Shown piece by piece: positions 45,854 through 57,659 of a stretch of 64,000 nucleotides of DNA. Position numbers and translations under genes: made by a program. This stretch comes from Armigeres subalbatus (Eukaryota; Arthropoda; Insecta; Diptera; Culicidae). The notes below the pieces were generated by a model. That model was given only the letters and a program-made list of their open reading frames with translations. It did no database searches and was not told where the DNA came from. Numbering within the stretch: the stretch's first letter is position 1; each line of letters starts with the position of its first letter. Location: positions 394,963,124 through 395,027,123 of the forward strand of contig NC_085141.1 in the NCBI RefSeq assembly GCF_024139115.2, in the 5' to 3' direction.

Positions 45854-46072
45854 ACCTGTCATAAGACGAGTTTAAACAATCCCATTGAATTCCACCACTT
45901 AATTGTATCCTGACAGATACGTATTTCGACCTCAACAGTAAGGCCGTCTTCAGTCGAGTCAAGTACAAGACACTGAAGACGGCCTTACTGTTGAGGTCGA
46001 AATACGTATCTGTCAGGATACAATTAAGTGGTGGAATTCAATGGGATTGTTTAAACTCGTCTTATGACAGGT
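45854..46072. mobile_element. Perfect palindrome MITE, 101 bp arms, 17 bp loop
   Basis: Left arm 45,854-45,954 and right arm 45,972-46,072 are exact reverse complements as far as I can read, beginning ACCTGTCATAAGACGAG and ending at CCGTCTTCAGT beside the loop. No clear target duplication. A decayed relative of the arm (GACATAAGACGA, TTACTGTTGAGGTC) is seen around 55,330-55,430. Confidence 0.85.
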
Positions 46073-46269
46073 GAAAACATTCCACTAAAAAGCTCAAAAT
46101 AATTTTCTTAGTGAAATGGAAGTTTACGAAATGTTTATATGCTTCATGTTCTATTTTTCAAGAGCAAGTTTTCACTACGAGGAAAAGTAGATTAAAAATC
46201 TCAAAACTAGATCATGCAGTTTAAACATGACCCATTTTCATTCTAATCTTTAGTGGAAATTGTAGGAGG

Positions 46270-46725
46270 GTTGCACTTAGAGGTGTGCGCCGGACCGATA
46301 TTCGTAGTCGGCGGCCTTTTTAACCGGCGGCGGCAGCGGCGTAAATCAGCGTGGCGATTTATTTTATTACGTTTCTTAATTTTTTTTTACATTTTTTCGG
46401 GATACTTTCAAGACTCTTATTTTTAAAGAAAAAATCTATAATTTTTTCCTAAATTTGGAAATTATTTTCGAATTTTCCACGGGAACTATTGTGAAGTTTC
46501 GAGAAATCTTTGGAATTGCCTAGAGAAGTTCTTTAGAATTCCTAAATAAAACTGTTTGGAATTTCAGCATAAAATTCGTCGCAATTTACATGAGAAACTT
46601 CAGAATTTCCACGAGAAATTGTTCTTAACTTCTACAGGAAAATCTTCGGAAATTCAAGGAAAGTTCCTGTTGAGTTTCTGTTGAGCATTCATCAAAATTT
46701 ACACAGACAATTCTTCATCATTGTA
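46270..46725. other. GC-rich GGCGGCGGCAGCGGC stretch and degenerate repeat
   Basis: AGGTGTGCGCCGGACC at 46,282 followed by a CGGCGGC-rich tract resembles the end of a mosquito repeat, but only one side is present. From 46,440 on there are imperfect GAATTTCCACGGGAAA units, continuing into the start of duplicated copy B. Confidence 0.4.
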
Positions 46726-47020
46726 GGAGAGTGCGGCTGGTAGGATGAGTTTCTCAGTCTAGAATAATTAAGACGGCTAGTTTGGCATGGCCAACGATAA
46801 AACAGTAAATTCTTCAGAATTTTCAAGGCAGACTCTAAGAAGTTTTCCAGGAAAATTCTCTGGAATATTCACGAGAAATTCTCCCGAACGTTAAAAGTAA
46901 ACTTTTTAAGAATTTAGTGCGCAGGATAGTTCAAAATGTAGATTTCAATAAAAAAAATGTATTTCAACGGAAAACAGTTCGCAATTTTTTTGACTTCTAC
47001 AGGAAATTCTTTGTACAGTA

Positions 47021-47266
47021 GACGCTCGATAACTGGAAGTCATTTAACTACAATGCTTTTAACTGCAATTCGATAGTTACATTAGTTTTGCAGTTATCGA
47101 ACAGCTGAACTGCAAGACGATTTCAAAGTCGATGATAGCTGTATAGCACTGCACAATCAGGTGCATTTCTATTGCATCTTATAATCATTTGACGTCTAGA
47201 ATGCGTCGCAGTTATTGAACGGCCTGTGCTAACTGAAACGAAAACATGTTGCAGTTATCGAGCGAC
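47021..47266. mobile_element. TA-flanked MITE with CGATAACTG ends, copy B
   Basis: Termini GACGCTCGATAACTG and CAGTTATCGAGCGAC with TA on both sides. It has an extra interior portion including GCAGTTATTGAACGGC that copy A (1,113-1,311) lacks, so copy A probably carries an internal deletion. Confidence 0.7.
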
Positions 47267-48135
47267 TAGTGTATTGTCCATAAGAAATTCTTGGGAAATT
47301 CCATTGGCTGAAAGCAACATACGGCCGAAGTCGTTCGCCCTAACAGGTCGTTTGACCGAAAACGTCATCAGCCCGAAAATGCCGTTTGGTCGAAATGGTC
47401 GTTTGACAGAATGGGCTATTACGCCGAAAATATTGTTTGGGCCATCAGATCATACTGCCAAATGTCAATAACTGAACGGGTAGTTTAATCAAAAATATCC
47501 ATCCGTTTGGCCTAATGACCGAAATTTCGTAACCTCTCTACTTTTTAAGATGATAATGGCCTTTAAAGCAAATCCCGTTAAGCTGAATTTAAGGAAACTG
47601 TAATCAGGTCGAAAATGGTTTAAATGAAAGCGACATACAGCTGAAAAAAATCATTTAAACGAGTAGATCATTTGACCGAAAAGGCCGTTTGATAGGAATG
47701 GTCATTTGGCCCGGAAATGTCCTTTCTGCAAAACAACCCTCACGTCCAAACGACATTTTCTGTCAAATGACATAATCGGCTAAACGCCATTTTGGCAAAA
47801 TGATAACAAAATCATACGACACTTTTCAAAGGAGGTTGCAGAAAGGACCTTTTTGGGCCAAATGGCTCTTTTTGCCAATTGACAACCCAGACGACCCCAC
47901 ATCGCTTAAGAATGTACGTTTAAAATCGTTTACCGATCCAAATTTCATCAAAATCGCATTGTGTTGCAAAGATCAACAGTTTATTTATAAATTTTCCTGC
48001 ACAGTAGGCTATTTTACGAGTTAATTCCAGTTTAATTTGTTGACATCGCATATTCCTGCAAAAAACTCAAATGAAATCTAGTTGCCTGTCAAACAGAGCT
48101 TACTAGCACAAACTATATCGCAATGTATAACAAAC

Positions 48136-49100
48136 TGTAACCAGTGGTTCCAAATTGGACTTGCAGCTTCCGCCGCAAATAATTTTGTCTTTTGTCGAAA
48201 CCACCGTGTACTCCGACAACCAGTAACTCAGGTTACAGCGGTTTGAGCGTGGGCAAAAAATGAGAACCCACCCTACCTCTCTCATCTGTCAGTAGATGGC
48301 AACCGGAAGAGTTGCCAAATAGAGTGGTAACTTCGGCAATCTTCGTTCCACCCGTCGTAGATTTACAGCTTCTATTCGCGAATACGAAAGTAATGCCTCT
48401 ACTCACTCTTATGGCAAAATCTCATTGCTATCTGTCAGATTGTGCGTGAAACATGGTCGCCAATCACCCCTTTTTGTCCCTCCACAGTAAAATCCCATAA
48501 GGAACTGTCAGACTGTGCGTGAAGAATTTACCTTCGTAGTCGCGAATAGCTCAGCTACTAACCAGGGAGATTATTCGGTCCGTGACTACAAGTGGGAATA
48601 GTAGTGTGCGCCGTGTATTCCCATAAATAGTTATTAATTTGTTAATAGTCCTCGAAAATAATAGTCCTGGAAAATCGTCCTCGAACTCCACCAACCCGCT
48701 CGCGCCGGCGGATTTCAAGCAAGAACGCCATCGTCGTAGGAAGCTCGCCCTTACCGACCGAAATCGTCCTCGAACTCCATCAGTTCATACACCAAAGGTT
48801 TTTTTTTTCTATTCTCGATCTTTTCGGACTCAAAAAGGAATCGCCAAGCCTCGCCCGTTGTGGTCTGATTGAATTATTTTCTCCCGAGGCCAGCTTTTGA
48901 GTTTTTTTTTTCTTTGTTACGACGTTCCTGACGACTCTTCCACTTTGTTCCATCAATTGGCACGTGTCGCGAAACACACACTTGTGTGTATGCTCCTACT
49001 GAAGCTGAGTTTATTGGGGGAGTGGTACTGGTAGGTATTACGGTCAGTGAGTTATCGACCCTTTAATTGTCTCGGTTCTAGCTCTAGCTAGCAGGTAACA
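48136..49100 (+). mobile_element. Solo LTR, 965 bp
   Basis: It begins TGTAACC and ends GGTAACA, the TG...CA inverted termini of an LTR, and is flanked by 4 bp duplications AAAC (48,132-48,135 and 49,101-49,104). Copy A has the empty site GTATAACAAACAAACTCGC with a single AAAC. A 4 bp duplication is usual for Ty3/gypsy-type elements. No internal retroviral-like coding sequence is present, so LTR-LTR recombination probably removed it. ATTCCCATAAATAG near 48,620 may be a TATA-like element. Orientation is not certain. Confidence 0.85.
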
Positions 49101-49170
49101 AAACAAACTCGCTTAAAAATCGTGCACATCGCATACACTACCGTGCAACGTCGGATAAGAAATATACATA

Positions 49171-50082
49171 GGGGAGACTGGGTAGACTTGATCCCCTTTT
49201 CTGATTTCCGATGTATCACAGCCAAAAGTAAATAAACATACGCGATTTCCACACAGACTTTCTAAGAAATATAGTATTTAACTTTACTGATGTTTGAGAG
49301 TCCTTAAATTATTGTTGTTATTGATACACAATCGATTTTTTGGAGTGCTGTCAAAAATCGACTTTTAAAATATTCGGTGGAAATTGATCCCTCTCCAAGT
49401 ACTTGCATTAAAAAATTAGAAAGGTGCCCTCAGATTTTTTAAATATTTTTCCTTCAAAATACGCGGAATTTTCATGAATTTTGCTGTGCGTATTCATGAA
49501 CGATTTTTGTTATTAAATTCGACAAAACATACAATTTTAAAATTTGGGGGACTTGATCCCATTTTTATGATATCTACGCAATAAATAATTTTTCCTGCCA
49601 ACCTGTCATCAAATCTGTCAAATCTACAAAAAATTAGAAGCCTGAAAACAGATTTATATTTTTTTAATTTTTTCGCCAAATTTTTGTATGGATGACTAAG
49701 GGGGGATCAAGTGTCCCCATATTGAGGTAATAACTTCAAATCCAAATATTCTAAAACTTTGATGGAGTGTTGACATTTTCATCAGTACAGATCATTAAGT
49801 ATATTCATGGCTTTGTGCTGTGCAAAAACGAAAGCATTTGGTCATTGTTATGAAAAGTTGTTCAAATTTCGCGTGGCCAATAAAAAAATCTTTGGGAAGG
49901 TCAAAACATACAAACTGCCCTGCAGAATAAATAAGGTTGTCAATCCAAAAAATAACTCACCACATAAAGGTCAGGTGTTTAGAGGATCTGTACTAAAAAT
50001 ACGCTAGAACAAGCTACTTTAGTTCTCGATAAAACAGGGGGTGATCAAGTCTCCCCGGGGATCAAGTCTACCCACCTTCCCC
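49171..50082. mobile_element. Nonautonomous element with GGGGAGACTGGGTAGACTTG ends
   Basis: Inverted termini of 26 bp (GGGGA(G/A)(A/G)(C/G)TGGGTAGACTTGATCCCC) are flanked by direct TACATA (49,165-49,170 and 50,083-50,088). Copy A is empty here. CTTGATCCC or its inverse recurs at 49,187, 49,386 (variant), 49,552, 49,703 and 50,042, an internal binding-site-like series. A 66-codon lysine-rich plus frame at 49,807-50,007 has no recognised domain. The superfamily is not clear. Confidence 0.75.
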
Positions 50083-51135
50083 TACATATATCGCCTCCAC
50101 TTTTGTACGTAAAAAGCGTTTTCGCGATTTGTATACGATTGAATTCCGCATAACAGAAAAACAATTCTATTATGCAAGCATTCTGGTTATCTGGGAATTC
50201 TTACCGAAAGCCGTTTTTGGTTAAATGATCTATTCGGTCAAATGACTTTTTCGGCCGAACGGCAGTTTTAGCCAAATTACCTGTTAGAGCGAACAACTTT
50301 TTACAAGCTCGGCCATATTTTTTTTTGTACATCGTTTTTGGTCAAACTACATTTTCGGTCAAACCAGTTTAGACCTAATAACAGCTTGGCTGGATGTCTA
50401 TCAACATAAAAGTAGAGAGACTACGGAATTTTTTTCAATGATCAATTGACAAAAAGGCCATTTAGCTAAACGAGTGGCCATTTTTGACAATATTACCCGT
50501 TCAGTCATTTACATTTGGCCGTATGACCCGTTGGACCAAATGACATTTTTGGCCAAATGGCCAATTCTGTCAAAAATCCATTTCGGCTAAACGGCATTTT
50601 CGACCAACGATCGTTCCGGCCAAACGATCTGTTAGGGCAAACGGCTTTTTCGGCCAAATTACCAGTTTGCCCGCTTGTCGCTTTCGGTCAATGGAATTTC
50701 CCAAGAATTTCGTATCGAAAATTTTCTGCAGAAATTCAAAAAAAAAACCTTAAAAATTCCGAGCATTTTTCCGTTGTTTCAAAGTTTACTAGACCAAACT
50801 ATTAGTCTAGTGATGAACTTATCCCTGCGAAAAATCACTCTAATAAAGGATAATAAACTAAGTGTCACAAAAATTCAAAGAATACTCCACAGAAACTCAA
50901 TAGGAACTATCCGTGTATATTCCCGAAATTTGGAACAGCTTCCCGTGAAAACTCTTCCAAACAATTTTCCTCGGTAAATCCAAGGAGCTCCTCTTGGGAG
51001 TTCCAAACAGATATAAAAAATTGTGATTCCTGTGGAAAATCTGAAAATAATCTATTTCTATATAAGGCCGTTACAAGTATTTAATTAACTTTTTGTCCTA
51101 CTGGTCTCCAAAAGGTCAAGGGGGGGGGGGCATAA

Positions 51136-51864
51136 TCTATATACATGAAAATGAATTTCTATCTGTCTGAACCTTATAGACTCGGAAACAACTGAACCGA
51201 TCGACGTGAAAATTTGTTTGCAGAGGATTTCGGGGCCGGGGAAGGTTCTTAAGGTGGTTCGAGACCCCTCCCCTCTTCGGAAAGGGGGCTCCCATACAAA
51301 TTTTCTCATAACTCGAGTATTGATCAAGCAAATGGAACCAAATCTGGCATATGGAGGTTTTGGAAGGGAAGATATGTTTCTGTGGGGGTTTGAAACCCCT
51401 CCTCCTTCTGAATAGGGGGGCTCTCATACAAATGAAGCATATATTTTGGCATAACTCGAGAACTAATCAGAGAATAAATCAATTTTAGGCGAAACATAGT
51501 TTGTCGGGTCTGCTATAAAAAATAAATATTAAAATGAAAAAAATCAAAAAACTTCTCAGATTTGTTAAAGAATGTATTGAAAATCCTCAAAATTATCCGA
51601 ATTTTATTTTGTTGTCCCCTCAAAATATTATTTTTTTTGCAAAAAAATCCGAGGGGGGGAGACAAAATAGATTTTAAATATTTGTATCGGCCTAACTAAA
51701 ATTAAATGGTCTGTGATCGTATCCGCATAACTCGAAAACGGCTCGATGGATTCTCTTCATTCCCTCAGCAGGTATGATGATTATCGTGCCCGACGGATTC
51801 GTATGGGAATTTCGCATGGGGATTTTCGCCTACTATGCAGGACAACGTCTGTCGGGTCGACTAG
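51136..51864 (+). mobile_element. Helitron-like nonautonomous element, copy B
   Basis: Starts TCTATATACATG after A and ends GGGTCGACTAG before T. Homologous to 6,328-7,065 with minor indels. It has the same neighbours on both sides, so it was present before the duplication. Confidence 0.5.
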
Positions 51865-53598
51865 TTTCCATAGAAATATTATGGAATAACTAGAAGAATT
51901 TTCTGGGGAAGTTCATAAAATTTTAGAGGTAAAAAAAATGCTCCCGTTAATGCTTTGAAAATATCCAAAATGACCAATTCAGCCGAACGACACTTTCGAG
52001 CGAATGTCCGTTTCGGACAAATGGCCCTTTCAACCAAACCACTATTTCGGCCAAAGGACATATTCAACCAAATGACATTCTCGGCCAAATAACCTTAGCA
52101 AAGTCTGCAAACATAATGAGAGTATATAGAAAACATATTTTGCTTTTGACATCAAATTGATTTATAATTTGTTTTCAAATGGTCGCGATTCAGCCAAACC
52201 GCACCAAGTGGCTTTTTGACTGACTTGTGATATTGTGTTCGTAAAAGGACAACGGAAAACGTTTTATATAATTTATGCGTACATTTGCAGTAGGATATCC
52301 TCAGTTTTGGGATTGAGGGATATTCGATACGATTTCTCGCCTTAGCCTTAGTCTAGACGAATTGAAGTCACCACTATATGTCGATAAAGTTTTCCTGGGG
52401 TGCACAATAAGAAAAAAGGAGGTATTTTTGGCCAAAATTATGAATCCTGCAATAAATGGTTGTATTCACCATAAAAACATATATAGATAAGAAAAATATT
52501 TTTTTCTGTGGCTTCAATGGGGTATGGGACCAATTTTCGGCATAGTATCGATTTTTGTCATATTAATCGAAACCAACGGAATTGGGTCACTTTGAAATAA
52601 GCCCGTTTGATGCTGGATAAAACACTAATGATCGTATGAAGACTTTAACAGTATATTTAAGTCACAGACAAATTAACGCAACACAGATTTTTATGTATCT
52701 TTATTAAAGAGGCTTTCAGCTCTTGACTGGCTCGCAACACAGATTTCCTAAAATGTTCAAACATCACTATTAGGTTCTGGTGTTAAAAATTCACTAAGTA
52801 GAACTTCTGAAACTAACAAGGAAGATAGAATAGATTCAATTTAGCGTCATATTGTGACATCAACAAAATAGAATTTCATTTATTTGAAACTTCGTTAAGA
52901 TTTCTTTTATAATTATAGAAGTTAACGCTGCGAGGAGTTATTCAATACATCCAATACGTGACTATATAGAAGTGAATTATAGATTAATGATTAAATCTAT
53001 AATTCACTTCTATTATTTAGTAATGTCAAAACTGGAAATTTTGAACCAACTTTCCTTCTCACTGCGTAACGCTTTTTGTATGAAAGATGATTTTTTTCTT
53101 GAATTAGGCGCAACGTTAAGACATAACCCTCCTCCCTCAAAATGTTACGCAAATTGTGTTCGTCGCCAAATTCTATTGAAATGCATCGTGGTACTGAATT
53201 TCCTATTATTATTGAGTAACTCAGAAGAAATTAAAAAAAAAAGTAGTTTGTCTGAACCTGATTAACACCCCTAGCGGTAATGTTGTCTTTCTTTTTTTTT
53301 GTAATGTGCATTATAAGAAAATATATTTTGGTCATAACTTTCGAGCCCATAGTCCGATCCAGCATATTTTCAACAGGGAACAATGAAACAACATTCTCAG
53401 ACGAATGAAACTTGTTGCGAGTAAATCGGTTTAGAGTAAGCGCCTAAAAAAGAGTTAAAATCATTTTTGCTCACACACATACAGACATTCACACACACAC
53501 GTACACACAGACATCACCTCAATTCGATGAACTGAGTCGATCGGTATGCACTATGGGTGTTTGGGCTTTCCTTTTAATGTTTTTGGAGTGATCATATA

Positions 53599-55729
53599 CA
53601 GGCCTGGTAGCGGGTCACTTTTTAGTGACTTGGTCACTTTTTTCGGGTTAGTCACTAAAAAGTCTCTTTTTGCCTTTCTCGTACAACATAGTTGTACCGA
53701 AAGGCTATCATTTCACTACGAAAACGAACTTTTTATAGAAGCCTCGGAGACCTATAGTGTTATATACCAATCGACTCAGCTGGACGAGCTGAGCAAATGT
53801 CTGTCTGTCCGTGTGTATGTGTGTGTGTATGTGTGTGTGTACACAAAAGCTAAGAAAAACATTAGACAACTTTTCATATAGTAATCCTCAACCGATTTTC
53901 TTGCAACAAGTTTCATTTGATAGGGGACAAAGCCTAGTTGATCACTATTGAATTTTACAACGATCGACCGTTGCGCTTAAAAGTTATAAAGAAAATGGCA
54001 ATTTGAACCACATTAGCACCATATAAGGTTGTTGTCTTGGCTAAATGCGAGAAAGGCAGTATCACTACTCGGTGAATTAAGTTGGGTTTTTCGACTTCAA
54101 GTCACTAAAGTCACTTTTTCTGGGAAAAAGTCACTATTTATAACTATTTTGAAACTTTTGACTATGTTTCGTGAACATCGTCGTGGAATGAGAAAAATTG
54201 TTGAAAAATTTGAACTTCATCCGTCGAAAGATGTTTTATTCATGACGGACATGAAATGACGAATTTAGGAAAAATGACCACTTAGTAATTTTTAGGCCCG
54301 AACGCTGTTTGGAATTTCTTCGTGACTCCAGATTCGCTGTGAATCTCGGAGTTGTCTTTAGATGTTGAGAATCTAAATATATTTACAAAGCTAATTGCTG
54401 ACTCTGCTATGTATAAAACCTCTTTTAAAAACTGTTGAATTCTACACTTTATCAATGAAAATGTTGCACCTATTTAGATTGATCTTTTTAATTTTAGATA
54501 CGCTTCCTGTTGTTTGAGGAAATCATTAGTGAGCGAGGGCATAAGAGCAAGCCCATTAGATTAGTGCTCAAGCTTTTTAGTTTTTTTTATAACAAATACC
54601 TATATATTTTGAAAAATAAATAAAAATATAAATTTTTGAATCAAGATGGAAAAAATGGCACCTCTGATTGATACTGCAAAGGACTTGCTGAGATTTCTGT
54701 CAAAGTTGCTGAAAATCACATCATTTTTGCCGGGATATCAGTATTTAGTTTGCTAGACATACGGCTGCGTGGATTTTTGCCGAGCTGCAGAAGTTAATAC
54801 TAAGTGTGTAAAGATTTACCATATAAAGATTATTTTCCGTAATGTTTCCGTAAAAGGAGCAAAATGAATGGTCTCTCGACATCTGCTCAGTTAAATACTT
54901 AAAAATTGTCGAAAATATATTCTTATGACAATTTAAACTTTTCAAACTGCATAAACTTTGGATATTCCAGCGAGAAAAATCGTGAATTTGTTAGTTGGTA
55001 AATGGTAGCTCAAACTTCTTGTTTAGGCTTTTTTAAGTCCTGAGAAAATTCTTTAGGTTTTGAAATTATTCTTGGGTTTCAGATTTATAAACTATTTAAA
55101 TCTATGTCTAAAAATTAATTATATAAATTTCTATAATAAAAAAGTGCTCTTTTTACACACAAGCGAAAATTTTCCGAATAAGTTAAAATCCCTAATAAAC
55201 ATTATTGCACATTATTCTGTATGACTTGCCTCCAAAGTTGTGCTTTTCCAGTGATGAAGGGGAGGAAAATTAAAAAAAAAATTAGATAGAATCAAATAAA
55301 ACAAACTTATTAGATTTCACTTGACATAAGACGAACTATTTTATTTATTTGTAAACTTTGATCAGTGTCTCATACTTGACACGACTTGAGAAACTAAAGA
55401 CGTCTTTACTGTTGAGGTCTAAATACCTATACTTGTGGTGATAGCAAAGTATTGGAATTAAATGGTGCATAAAAAATAAGGCCTCTAAATAAGCACACAA
55501 TTTCGTTTTCATCGGATTTGTTGAATAATTATTATTTTTTATTATTTTATTATTTTAAATAATTATCATTTTCAAATAAAACCCATGAGCAGTGACAAAT
55601 GCAAATGATATTAAAAGTCACTATTTAGTCACTTTTTCTGCAGCTGAATGTCACTATTTGGTCCCTTTTTTCGCCATCGTTGGTCACTAAAGTCACTATT
55701 TTGAACAGCATTGATCGCTACCAGCCCTG
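53599..55729. mobile_element. CAGG-ended (hAT-like) element within the Transib-like element
   Basis: Inverted ends CAGGCCTGGTAGCG and CGCTACCAGCCCTG. The subterminal regions on both sides are full of AGTCACTTTTT/AAAAAGTGACT motifs. Copy A shows the uninterrupted site GATCATATAGCTTC. In copy B the flanks read GATCATATA and AGCTTC, so at most one base is duplicated, odd for hAT. Short frames inside (for example 54,029-54,259) have no recognised domain. It carries a MITE at 53,671-54,058. Confidence 0.6.
53671..54058. mobile_element. MITE with TGCCTTTCTCG ends
   Basis: Inverted termini TGCCTTTCTCG and CGAGAAAGGCA enclose CGACTCAGCTGGACGAGCTGA and a TG-repeat (GTGTGTATGTGTGTGTG, 53,808-53,842). 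It is a cousin of the MITE within the Transib-like elements, here inserted close to the end of the CAGG-ended element. Confidence 0.65.
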
Positions 55730-56322
55730 AGCTTCTACGTATACTTAGTATACGAGAAAGCCTAAAAAGGATAATTTTTCAAATTCATGTATCTCATAAA
55801 ATAGTGCATTTGGGCAGAATTTTATACATGGTCCTCAAAGCTTAAGGGGCCAAAAGTGTAGTGCATGATGTTTTACTGCGGGGTACGAAACTGTTTTGTT
55901 CGTTAAATATTGCATAAAATATGGTTTTACAAAACTACTAAAAACTAAATTCGGGAAGGAGCTATTATTACACAAGCCTATTGTGTAGATCTGTTTAAGA
56001 GCTTTGTAACGATATATACATATGTTACTTCTGAGTCGAAAATATGGCAAAACTAAACGTACCAAACCTAAAAAACGTAAAAATGTCATTTCTACAAGGG
56101 GCCGGTTTGAACGCCCACCATCTATCCCAAAAAAATCTAAAAAAATCAAAACCGTCCTGATTATAAAAACATAGGTTATAAGCTGTGTATTCATTACACT
56201 TTTCACGCCCAAACCGAAAATGGCTTTTTGGTAGTTTTGGCCACTCTTTTATATGCGGCCGTCCTATTGTGGGGTGATACAAGCACGTGGCTGGTTTTCC
56301 TGTCAATTACTGGACGACCGGT

Positions 56323-56935
56323 ATGAAATGGTGTTGGAAAAATTTCAAGTGGTGGAAGAATTTGTGTATCTTGCAACATTAGTGACGTGCGGCTGCAAAT
56401 AGGGCTTATTACGGACTTCGTAACCAGCTCAAGTCCCGTAGTCTGCAAACGAAAAAAAAAACTCGCGCTGTATACTTCTCTGATTCTTCCGGTGGCTTTA
56501 TACGGCCATGAAATATGGACGTTAAAGGAGGCTGATCGGAGAGCTTTCGAAGTGTTTGAGCGTAAGGTGCTGCTCGACGGTAAACAAGAGAACGGCATCT
56601 GACGGCGTCGCATGAATCACGAACTGTACCAGGTATATAAAGGGCTGGATATTATGAGGCTTATACAACACGGCAGACTACGGTGGGCTGGTCACGTTGT
56701 TCGTATGCCGGAAGAACGTCAAGCGAAGATAATATTTATTAGAGAACCCGGAAGAGGCCGCAGGCTTCGTGGAAGGTCGCGTACACGATGGCTTTTTGCA
56801 GTTGAAGAGGACCTGAGGGCGCAAAATGTTCAGGGCGACTGGAAGCGATTGGCCCAGGATCGAGTCCAGTGGAGAAAGATACTCCATTTGGCGTAGGTTC
56901 ATCGAAGAGCTGTAGCCCATCAAGTATCAAGTAAG
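56323..56935 (+). pseudogene. 5'-truncated RTE-like LINE, C-terminal RT end (copy B)
   Basis: Same insertion as 10,906-11,556, with duplications TACTGGACGACCGGT and TACTGGATGACCGGT (56,308-56,322 and 56,936-56,950). More damaged: a deletion of about 47 bp near 56,390, a small shift near 56,452, and a stop in place of a tryptophan codon near 56,600. Encoded blocks LILPVALYGHEIWTLKEADR and RLRWAGHVVRMPEERQAKII remain. B keeps DRVQWRK near its end, where copy A is altered. Confidence 0.8.
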
Positions 56936-57493
56936 TACTGGATGACCGGTAGTTTGATCCTGAACTGATATGATTGACGAAAAATGCTATTTTAGGTGCT
57001 GTAAGCATTTGTTCAAAGCCGCCATCTAACAAATCCCACAACATATCTTAGCATTCAAACTTCAAACTTTGTAGTGTTGGTTACATTGTGTACTAAGTTT
57101 TCAACGAACTTTCAACGAATTCCTTTCAATTACGTATTTTCCAAACATAGGGTCTGAAGCCAGGATAATGTCTGGTGGTGCTTCAATTCTCCACGGTCCA
57201 TACACAAAATTTAAATTGCATAAAAAATCTTGCTTTAGCGGGGAGAGGGTGGGGGTGGTAGTGGTTGTAAAAAATTCAATGTGATTATAGTGTCCTAGAG
57301 AGTCCTTCAGAATACTAGTTACTTTTCTCTATGAACACGAATATTTTCTAAGCGGCAGTTATTTCCTAATTTTCTGTATTCAGTCCGGGCATATTGTATT
57401 GTAAATTTGAGTGACACACGGTGGTGTTAACTTTGACAGATCCTACAGCACTGCATTGAAATATAGTTTTAAAATGCTTTTTAATAAATTCTA

Positions 57494-57659
57494 GACAAAT
57501 TGTAATTTAAATTTGATTAATGTACGATACGGATAAAGTTCTAAAGTACATATTGAGAAGCTAATCTTTTTTTTTGTATATTTTCTAAAAATGTATCTAT
57601 CATACAGTTCGGATCATTTACCGTATCATACATCAATCGAATTTTAATTACATTTTGTC
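57494..57659. mobile_element. Short palindromic MITE (copy B)
   Basis: Counterpart of 12,164-12,330, with the same arms (GACAAATTGTAATTTAAAT and inverse) and a few substitutions. Confidence 0.65.

Larger units (their letters stand above)
47284..50710. mobile_element. Foldback-like element FB1, copy B
   Basis: Arms 47,284-47,550 and 50,411-50,710 are inverted, built from ~20 bp GTTTGGCCGAAATGGNC-type units, and correspond to FB1 in copy A. The interior is interrupted by a solo LTR and a GGGG-ended element. It preserves the uninterrupted target of the PIF-like MITE (near 47,550) and of the Feilai SINE (near 47,930). Confidence 0.6.
52403..56271. mobile_element. Transib-like nonautonomous element, copy B (with nested insertion)
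   Basis: Termini CACAATAAG and TCCTATTGTG with perfect 5 bp duplications GGGTG (52,398-52,402 and 56,272-56,276). About 1.74 kb is the element itself and 2.13 kb is the CAGG-ended insertion at 53,599-55,729. Both duplication copies sit immediately beside the ends here, showing the original structure that copy A has lost on its left side. Confidence 0.75.

Noticed and set aside
53808..53842. TG-repeat as an independent microsatellite
   Set aside because: It is part of the conserved core of the TGCCTTTCTCG MITE, present in shorter form in the other copies.
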